Assembly (NCBI GenBank): GCA_947579665.1
Contig: OX388341.1
Coordinates: forward strand, 3,782,001 to 3,846,000
DNA from: Sympetrum striolatum
Lineage: Eukaryota > Arthropoda > Insecta > Odonata > Libellulidae
DNA: 64,000 bases
Reading direction: 5' to 3'
Part shown: in pieces, positions 56,520-64,000 of the stretch
Layout of the letters: each line of letters starts with the position of its first letter
Position numbering within the stretch: the stretch's first letter is position 1
Made by a program: the position numbers and the translations under genes
The notes under the pieces: model-generated
Database searches by the model: none
Told to the model about the DNA's origin: nothing
What the model saw: only the letters and a program-made list of their open reading frames with translations

Positions 56520-57500
56520 AGGCGCTCATTGATTGCCTCGACCTGAGGCAGATGCCTCACCTGCTCCGAAACCTACCCTGTTTCCTTCCTGTTTTCCATC
56601 ACGTCTTTTAATCCCCAAATTTGCGATATGCTTGCGCCAAACGTCGCTGCAGACATCAATCGCTCGACTGCTTTTCTTTAATTTAAGATTCCGCCCTCTT
56701 AATAACGATCCGCTCTTCCATTTCCCCGCTCGTAATTGAATCGCCGTGGGCGTGTTGGAGGTGGGGCCTCCGTCGTCCAATCGCCTTCCCGCGTCGCCAT
56801 CGCTGTCCGCCGCCCGCCCCACGCACTCGGCTCCCCGACGAGATTTCCTTCGGCGTCGTTCGGTGCTTGTTGGTTCCTCGACGGCTCTCCAAAGTGCGCG
56901 AATGGCGATCGGCCCAAGGACGGCGGTGCGTGTGGTGTTGCGTGCATCGCCCTGAGTGCGTCGGATGGTGCTGGAGACTCTGGCGTGCAACCCGGTGCCC
57001 CCCGGGGGCGGAGCGGGCCTCCCCCGCCCCTCCGCCCTGCGCCCCATGGCAGCCCCGCACCCAAGGTTCACGCGACCCGTGCCAGTGTCGCTGGCCGCTT
57101 CGCACTTTTCTCTTCCTTTCCACCCCCCGCATCACCATGGAGGACAGCACTTTCTGCCCCCGCTGCCCCTTCTGTCTTCGTTCAAGGCCCCCCCCGTCCC
57201 ACCCGAAAGATTCCCCTTCGCCGTTCCCTTCCTGCACCACGCGGCCATCGCGGCCGCGGCGGCCGCTGCGGCGAATCCCTCCGGCCCCGAGACTTCAGGA
57301 GCCGCGGCCAGGAGGCAGAACCCGGCGGGCGGCGCGGGCAGGCAGCAGGGAGAAACCGGGGAGGAAGCCGGGGACGCCAAGAGAGGTTGGTCGGACTTTG
57401 CGGTAAACCCCATATCGCTTCTTCGCCCCGAATGACCGTTATCGCTTCCGCCCAAGACCGCACGACGAGTCCATCGGCGCATGGTTGTGCGGGGAGTTGT
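56520..57500. promoter_or_regulatory. GC-rich, CpG-dense island
   Basis: This is the only strongly GC-rich kilobase of the window and is packed with CG dinucleotides (for example GCGGCCATCGCGGCCGCGGC near 57240-57260). Long frames occur in several phases on both strands, as expected for any GC-rich DNA because stops are rare, so frame length alone has no weight here. An unmethylated promoter with a first exon is the likely explanation; a bacterial or viral insertion is less likely given its low-complexity codon runs. Confidence 0.65.
56965..57435 (+). CDS. Putative first coding exon, His/Pro/Ala-rich developmental-regulator-like N-terminus
   Basis: In this phase an in-frame TGA at 56953 precedes the ATG at 56965, and the frame is open to a TGA ending at 57435. 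The product would begin MVLETLACNPVPPGGG and then show PRFTRPVPVSLAASHFSLPF, a His cluster (HPPHHHGG), LPPLPLLSSFKAPPVPPERF, FLHHAAIAAAAAAAANPSG with an eight-Ala run, and a Gly/Arg/Glu-rich end. Runs like these are typical of N-termini of insect homeodomain and zinc-finger factors, upstream of the DNA-binding domain. A second start at 57047 (MAAPHPRF) is possible. Splice donors could be the GT at 57386 (AGAG|GTTGGT) or 57403 (GCG|GTAAAC), so the exon may end before the stop. No DNA-binding domain is in the window, so the gene cannot be named. It could also be fortuitous in GC-rich DNA. Confidence 0.4.
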   Translation: MVLETLACNPVPPGGGAGLPRPSALRPMAAPHPRFTRPVPVSLAASHFSLPFHPPHHHGGQHFLPPLPLLSSFKAPPVPPERFPFAVPFLHHAAIAAAAAAAANPSGPETSGAAARRQNPAGGAGRQQGETGEEAGDAKRGWSDFAVNPISLLRPE

Positions 57501-57509
57501 TAGGAAGGA

Positions 57510-60500
57510 AGATCGGTGAAGTAGTCTACGGATTTCAATGTACCTGCGAGTGATTCCTCAGACCCACAACAACACGCGATGGTGTGGTAATTAACAAAGT
57601 TATTCAACTACGGAAAAGTGGAAGAATGCGCAATTTACGAAAGTTAAATTAATCACTGTGGCTAATTGCAGTGCCATTTTAAAGAAGGACGGCTGCGTGC
57701 CCTTCAAAAACCTCTCCTCTAAGACACGCATGTGCACACGTACATATTTTCTTATTTTATAAAGTCCCGCGCTAGGACGGCTTTCGAATACTCTTCCTCC
57801 CCATAAATAGATTAATTACATATGGCGTTAGATTATCATCGGTGTACATTAATCTATACAAATTCAATGTTTACAATCGGAAAATCGAGTGCCCATGACG
57901 AATCGCTTTGAAGTTCACACACTTCTTTTCTTTTGGTAATTTGGGTTGACTTTTAAATAAATTGTTAAGCTTTTCGGTGTAGTGATTAATCAATACAAGG
58001 TACTCATTTTGACTTCTCACTTCCGCTCGTCTATTCCTCAATTGTGCTTCAACCTCAGTGCCATTGTTAGCAAGTAGTTAGGTAATCTAACTTCACGTTA
58101 TTTTCACCTGATAGGACAATTCATCCGAAGTGTTTTATCGAATCTGTGGAGTTTCCTATTTTAAATCCGGAGAACGCCTTCGTCTGAGGAATTTCTTCGA
58201 GATTTGATTAATTTCTCAAATAACGACGTCTTCTTCATTTCGCTTCCCATCCGTGGTCGCTCTCCATTGCTCTTTTAAGAATCCAGAGAAGTATCTCTCC
58301 TCCGACAATAGACCGATGTAACCCATCCTACCCATTTTTGCGTAACATTTCCAATTACTTGTGTTTAAGTCCTTCCTATGTGTTTCATTAACTATTGCGT
58401 ACCATTTTGGTGATTCTGGTGCACTAAAATCATTTATAACTAGTGGAAATTTTCTGAAAGTATATTCTCAAAACAGACGCGATTTATCATTTTATATGAA
58501 CAACTTTGAGATAAGTATTTGCAATACTCTAGAGCAAGTCACAGTGTGTACAAATTGCGACAGCATTATTGCAAGTTTCGAAGTTAGGAAAATTCAAATT
58601 CGAAGATGATATCTCAATTGTACCGGATGTAGTGATGTGACTGTGGTCTTAAGGCTCAGCTCGGACGATTTCAATTCGACCTGAAATGATTTGCCCAATG
58701 TGTAAATATAGATTGTGTACGAAATAACGGCATGCGTAAAATCCAGTTGTTCCAATTCTTACTGACCCCTTGTTTTGAGCAATTGTTTTGTCTTATCTTA
58801 TGTTAAAAACGTCCTTGAGATCGATGTTGACCGATTTTTTAATTAATTATAACAAAAAACAACCAGATTATTAATTATGAAAAATTCCCCTGAATTTGTT
58901 AATCAAACGCTTTTTTTTCTTCCCGTGTTATCTCTGCCAAACTCTCCCACAGGAGGAACGATTACTTAAGGAAAAGAATAATCGGAAACTCATTTATTTT
59001 ACAATTTCCAAATCTTATGTATAATTACGGAATGAGGATAGAAAGAATACTGATATTGTGAGATATACTGTAAAGCAAGATTACGTATTTTCGGAAAAGT
59101 ATTGTCCAGTATTTCTCAGTTGGTCAATGAAGTTGTTGCTGGAAATTTCGCCGTTTTCACTTTAAGTTTGATTCACGTAGAATAAAGGAAAGAGGGCGTT
59201 GTTGTCGAAGCACTTGATCATCTGCCTGAATGGACCAAATAACTCAAGGAGAAGGAAACATTTGATGAAAATTGCTCAATTTTGCTAATGTTTCTCAGTT
59301 GACCAAGAAATAAAACTATTTTGATCAGCATAAATTAATCAGCTCTAAATAGAAAGAAAGTGTAATATATTTAATAATTTAAGTCATTCACTTAGGTGTC
59401 CTAATGTCCTAATCGGAACACGGAATCGAGAAGAGACAAAATGAGGGTCACACATGAAATATCGGTTCACACGAAATGCCCTTTTGCGGAGATCGCAGGG
59501 AAGCACCTTAAGTAAGTGCGCTATTTGGAAAACAAATTATCGTTGTTTACGCAAAATAATCTAAAGAAATTTTACTCCTACTGGTGATTCCGTTTAACAG
59601 CGATATCAAAGTAAGCCTCATATCAAATTAAGCCTCATCTGCTCCGCTGAAGATAAAATTATTTAGAGAGGGAATGATGAGGAGTGAGGTTATTTGCTGA
59701 GTGGAGTCATAGGCTAAGTAAAATGACACTTTTCATAACGTTTAAATGAGCTCTTATCAAAACGAATTCCACATCTTGGGTTCATAAATCCGCGTTGTTC
59801 TGTTATGTTACTACTACTTAACTAGCCTTTAAGTATAAAATTAGAAAAGTAAAATAAGCAAGCGTATTTGTACATTACTATCCTTTCGAATTATTAAAAA
59901 TATTGTATTTTAGAAGCTATGGTAACAGTAACTTTAAATCGCTAATTCGTAAAAAAAACTGTCCAAAATTAGTGTTTCTTGGAAATGACGATTTTGGTCC
60001 TTAATTCAGCTGTTTATTAAGGGACTCGTATTTGCCAAAGCCCGCTCTAATGTTGTGCAGTTTCTTCTTCGGTCGTTTAGTTTGTTTCTTCGAGGGTTGC
60101 CTGTTTACTTCCTTGCTCTTGTGCTCCAATTCTAAGTTTGACATTCATCCTGTTTGTGTCCTTATTGTCTCTAAATCAACGAATTAAGCGACTAGATTCG
60201 CTGTGATGCAAAGTCTTTTGCCGTTTATATTCAAACAAATATCAAATAATGAATCTCTCTATTGCGACAAAATCGTTTACCATCAATGCATAGGCTGAGC
60301 ATCCAACAAGTAGATCTTTCTCATCGTGTTCACCTTTTTTTACTTCTACTTTGTTATAATTCACATTTACATCTTTTTATGTACTTTTTCCTATATTTTT
60401 ATCAGATCTGATTGTCTCATTTTCATACTTATCAGCAGAATCAAGTCGACGACTCTTTTTTTTAAAAAGGGCTGATCTTCCCGTATCCTATCTACAGTTT

Positions 60501-60660
60501 CCGATGCATTGCTCCGCTAACATTGCGATTCATTTCCCTAAGTGCATTACAACGTATAGCTAGCTTTTTCCCAACAAATAATATAGTCCAGAAAATATAC
60601 ACACCGCTATATAGTCCGGAGTATATACTTACATCACTATATAACAAGGGAATCACTATC
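57510..60660. other. Non-coding stretch, possibly intron
   Basis: No supported gene over about 3 kb. If the GC-island frame is a first exon, this would be its first intron. A short direct repeat with TATAGTCC(A/G)GA words lies at 60583-60645. Confidence 0.45.
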
Positions 60661-60678
60661 AAATTTCTATAGGTCTCA

Positions 60679-60986
60679 GGACGCGTGTGAATTTCGGGGA
60701 ACGACAGAGTGGATACAGCCGCAAAGGAGGCTATCCCTATGCCTGACTATGTGCAGGTTACATGCGATGACCTAACGACCTCTCTCCAAAAAATACCCTG
60801 GAGCAATGGACGATAAAGTGGAGAAATCTTTTAAACAACAAGTTGCGTCTCATTAAACCCGTCACGACATCGTGGTCCTCCTCAATAAGAGGAGAGGAGG
60901 TGGCGGTCACTAGACTGAGGTCCCTTACACGATCGCACCTATTCTCAGAAGAGAAGAGACTGCCCAGTTGCTATCGAACAAACTGA
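60679..60986 (+). pseudogene. Jockey/I-like LINE RNase H and C-terminal fragment
   Basis: Two plus-strand phases join at about 60800. The first carries ISGNDRVDTAAKEAIPMPDY (60691-60755), the end of an RNase H domain where the family has H.GI.GN..AD..AK. The second carries EQWTIKWRNLLNNKLRLIKP, then SWSSSIRGEEVAVTRLRSL and TRSHLFSEEKRLPSC (60801-60980), the region after RNase H that leads to a final Cys-rich motif. A stop replaces the expected histidine in HVGI, and a frameshift and a TGA at 60984 end it. It has no start codon and is easily missed. This is a clade distinct from the RTE-like and CR1-like LINEs above, since those lack RNase H. Confidence 0.75.
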
Positions 60987-61059
60987 ATTGCGATTATACG
61001 ATCCGAAGCTGGTTGGGGATCGGAGGCTGCGGTGCTTGGATACGATAATGACTCCAAAT

Positions 61060-64000
61060 CTAGAGTATAACACTTCGTCAGAGAAACAGGGCTTTTAGTA
61101 AAACCTTAAGAGAGCGCGTAAAACAAGGAATCTAGCGTCTTAATCGAGCTCAAATTTCAGCCACAGGTTATAGTTCTCTAGAGGCATGAGCGAATTACTT
61201 AACTAGCAAATGGTGCTCATTGACCATGTCGGTGCATGTCGACGCACCACAAATAAAACACACACACATAAGCACACATGTATGCGAATATAGGATAATT
61301 GCGATATAAATAATTGCGAATGATAAAAACATTGCGCCGCAGGAAAACTTATGCTAGACGAGATCGCGAATCGTCCACTGCTTGGATAAGAGAGAAATAT
61401 CCATTAATTTCAAAAAATAACAGTGATCATAGGTTTATGGTTCTGATAACATTTTTAGACTGTGTATCCATTAACTCATATCTTATAATTTAACTTCGGC
61501 TATGTCTTCATTTCGAGATATAAACATAAATTGGTCGGCCCTCCGCGGAAAAATCGGAAGAAAATTCCAACAAGTTCTTTCAGGTGTCAGAACTCAACAA
61601 ATTTCACGAAATTGTAGAATATTTTCAACCTCATTTGGGTCCTTGATTGGTCGTTAGTCTATTGGGAAATGGAGTCTTTGATTCCACACTTATTGGGTGT
61701 TTGGGTTACAGGCATTGCTGAATTCCCACTTGCTGGTTCTAGTTCTAGTTCTTTTAAGGGCCTTTAGAGAGCAAGGTCTTATTATGGGAAAGTTGGGGTC
61801 ATTTTAAGAAGGCAAACTTTGGGATTGAAGTTCCAGAAACCACCGGTGTGGATGCCTCCGAACCGATAGTTTAGGAAGCAACTTTGAATTGCCATAAAGA
61901 AATAAGTTTTGCAATGGTCTTGTAATGCGTTTAACTTAAATATTCTTAACTAACTCAGAAGTAAAATTCTGGCAGTATGCGAGTTTTACTGGCTTTTCGT
62001 TTTCATTATTATTTTACCGGTCTTTTGGCGGGTTTTTGTAATCTTTCGTTCGTTTAATTTCCTTTCGAACCTTCATTCATTCGTTTTTTTTTCACTTGTA
62101 TATTGTAACTACCATTTGGGACACGAGAAGAATTCTTTTCGTATATTTCTAGCGAACGCTTATCATTTGAATGAAGATAAAGCAGTCTTCCATTTATAAT
62201 TCGATTCCCGTGCATTCGTTGTTGAGACGCACGAGCGGGGGCAGTGAACGAGACCGCTGGAAGGGGCGCCTCTCTCGGGGGAATCTTGCCGCCGAGATCC
62301 CCTCTCGGAAGTGCTCTCAAGTTGCTACAGAAAACAATTGTTGCCACAAGAGCAACTGAGAAACAAGATCGACTGTAATTAGCAAATCGAATAGTATTGA
62401 GAGTGAAAACTGAAAAGTCATACAGATAAGCTAAAGTTAAATTTAAATAAAGTTAAATAAAACTTAATTATAGGAATATTTTAAAATTGGTAAAGATCAC
62501 CATAACTCGAATTAATTTTATTTCTGTTCTAATTATATTCCTTTATAAATTTACTACATAGCTGAAAGTTTATAAGTTTGTGTTCTTTCCTGTGAGTAAC
62601 ATTAGCCTAAAATTGAGAATTCATTTATGTGTCAATGCGCAGTCCCGGGTTCGATGAAACACACTTTTATGAATATATTTTAATTCTCAGTTTTTCAGCG
62701 TATAGCCTACATTCTTTTAGAAAATTTTGATTTTTTATTGCTTTTTAATTTCTAGAAAAAACACTGTAATTCCATCAATAAATTTACTTCGTGAAATGAA
62801 ATTCGTCATCTGTGGTCGTTAATAAATTTTCCACTTTTTCTCTCATTTATACTTCAATTAATAATCGGAACCTAATTTTACCTGTTGTGAATCCAGATCG
62901 CGTATGAGTTTGTTGTAAATCAGTCGACTGCGGCGATTAGTCGGAAATGGTTGAACATTGATGTGCATTATCTCTTCTTTAGAATACCCTAAAAATACAG
63001 TTTTAATAAATGTTACATAACTGGTATAATCATTTTTATCTTCATTAAAAAAGTGATTCGTTGTATTTTCATTGCTTCATAAAGCAAGGAATGGCCTGCT
63101 TTCGATTTCAGTTTACAAATGTATGGTTTCTTTAAATGGAACTTAAGAATTTATTTCGCTGTCTCTTGTATTTCTAAGGTATAAATACGACCTTGGAATT
63201 AAGCATTATTTTCACTAATAAAAAATTAAATTTATTAACGCAATAAATCGGTCTATTAAGTTTAAGAGAGATTGGCGAGTTGTGGCGAAAATTGGCTTCC
63301 TTTTTTTAAATATGTGCATCAAACACACATATTTATATGTATTGAATATATATGCATATGTTTCGCTTGTCTTTTGGATGGAGATAATTGCATCTTTCGG
63401 ATGCACCTCGTTGGGTTCTTTCCTTTCTTCGATATCGTCCAAATGCGTGTGAAATGACTTTCATAATACTAATCTAAAGGGACTAACATTTCGGGGCAGC
63501 TCAAAAATTTCACTTTACTGTTAAAACCGTATCGCAAAATATCAGTGTTATCAGGAACACTTTTTAAGAGCAGAATTAACCCTTCGATCAACTTAATGAT
63601 CGGGTTTAGTAATTGGGGTTTAAACATTATGATCCTAAATGGAGCTATTTCTCCTTTATTTTTTTATCCCCCAACCCAAATAATCATAGCCTTAAGCATA
63701 TACGCATATAAGCTTATAAGCATAACATTTTTAAACCCCAAAAATCATAGCCGATGAAAGTCATTTGTCTTGGTTTTCCGATCGATAAAAATTCCATTCG
63801 ATGATGTTTGCATCGAAAACGTCTCCCATATATATCATCATACCATATTTTTATTCCCTTAGGAAGCGCATAAATTGATATTCTTTCGTTGACCACAATC
63901 TTTTCCTAACGATAGGATGTTGGCCCATCGCTAATTTGGGCGATGTCTTTCTGTAAAGTAAACGCAGTACCAACACACAGAATTTCAAGTCGATATTCGC
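61060..64000. other. AT-rich non-coding stretch
   Basis: No supported gene to the end of the window. A B-box-like GTCCCGGGTTCGATG lies at 62642-62656 without a recognisable A-box. The GC-richer patch 62220-62310 holds only opposing short frames. Confidence 0.5.

Noticed and set aside
56526..57240. Long minus-strand frames (181, 185 and 121 codons) in the GC-rich island
   Set aside because: They overlap in different phases, are Arg/Gly/Ala-rich and motif-free. Rarity of stop codons in GC-rich DNA explains them.
56736..57503. 255-codon plus-strand frame in the GC-rich island
   Set aside because: Longest frame there but without regular composition; the competing phase at 56965-57435 has an upstream in-frame stop and far more protein-like His/Pro/Ala runs.
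1..64000. CRISPR arrays, bacterial operons, rRNA genes or integrated viral genes
   Set aside because: No regularly spaced short repeats with unique spacers, no ribosome-binding-site/gene trains, and no rRNA-like blocks or recognisable viral proteins were seen. The window is eukaryotic.

Overview
This window is eukaryotic, almost certainly arthropod nuclear DNA and probably insect. It is AT-rich, has no operon-like gene packing, and most open frames are short and fortuitous. The recognisable coding material is nearly all transposable-element debris: CR1/Jockey-like and RTE-like LINEs, tRNA-derived SINEs, foldback/MITE hairpins, a pogo-type DNA transposon and a broken transposase-like gene. The LINE 3' tail with a GTAGAT microsatellite and the mix of families resemble hemimetabolous insect genomes, but I cannot name a species from sequence alone.

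Layout. 1-13 kb: mostly non-coding, with a perfect 38-bp-arm hairpin (551-700), LINE 3' fragments (5640-6181), two dimeric SINEs (8.1-9.2 kb) and a GC-richer ORF-poor island (10.4-11.2 kb) that could be regulatory. 13.4-22 kb: a Jockey/CR1-like LINE end, SINEs, a repeat called here family X (copy A), an RTE-like LINE carrying a nested SINE, a long TA microsatellite and a degenerate second RTE-like copy. 24.7-29.4 kb: an RTE-like LINE on the minus strand, interrupted by a foldback element with a clean 8-bp target duplication, itself interrupted by a 5'-truncated CR1-like LINE with a 6-bp target duplication. 30-38.4 kb: a dimeric SINE, an RT fragment, family X copy B split by another LINE, and a second copy of the RTE-like LINE. 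38.4-42.3 kb: a composite unit bounded by 66-bp inverted repeats, containing an intact 117-codon frame and a tandem pair of exactly 317-bp units. 44.9-48.6 kb: a hairpin MITE and a frameshifted transposase-like pseudogene. 50-56 kb: a pogo HTH remnant, an inverted SINE pair, a 170-bp MITE and an internally deleted pogo transposon with its terminal repeats. 56.5-57.5 kb: the only strongly GC-rich island, holding the one plausible host exon. 57.5-64 kb: non-coding apart from a Jockey/I-like LINE RNase H fragment.

Host genes: the only candidate is the GC-island frame at 56965-57435, a His/Pro/Ala-rich N-terminal sequence typical in style of developmental regulators. I cannot assign the gene. The surroundings (kilobases of non-coding DNA with scattered GC-richer, ORF-poor islands) fit a gene-poor neighbourhood of a developmental gene, but that is inference.

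The strongest result is the relative chronology of mobile elements. Nested insertions and a paralogous empty site allow the order of events to be read directly. Coordinates of element ends are mine by eye; those with target duplications are exact, the rest are good to tens of bases.
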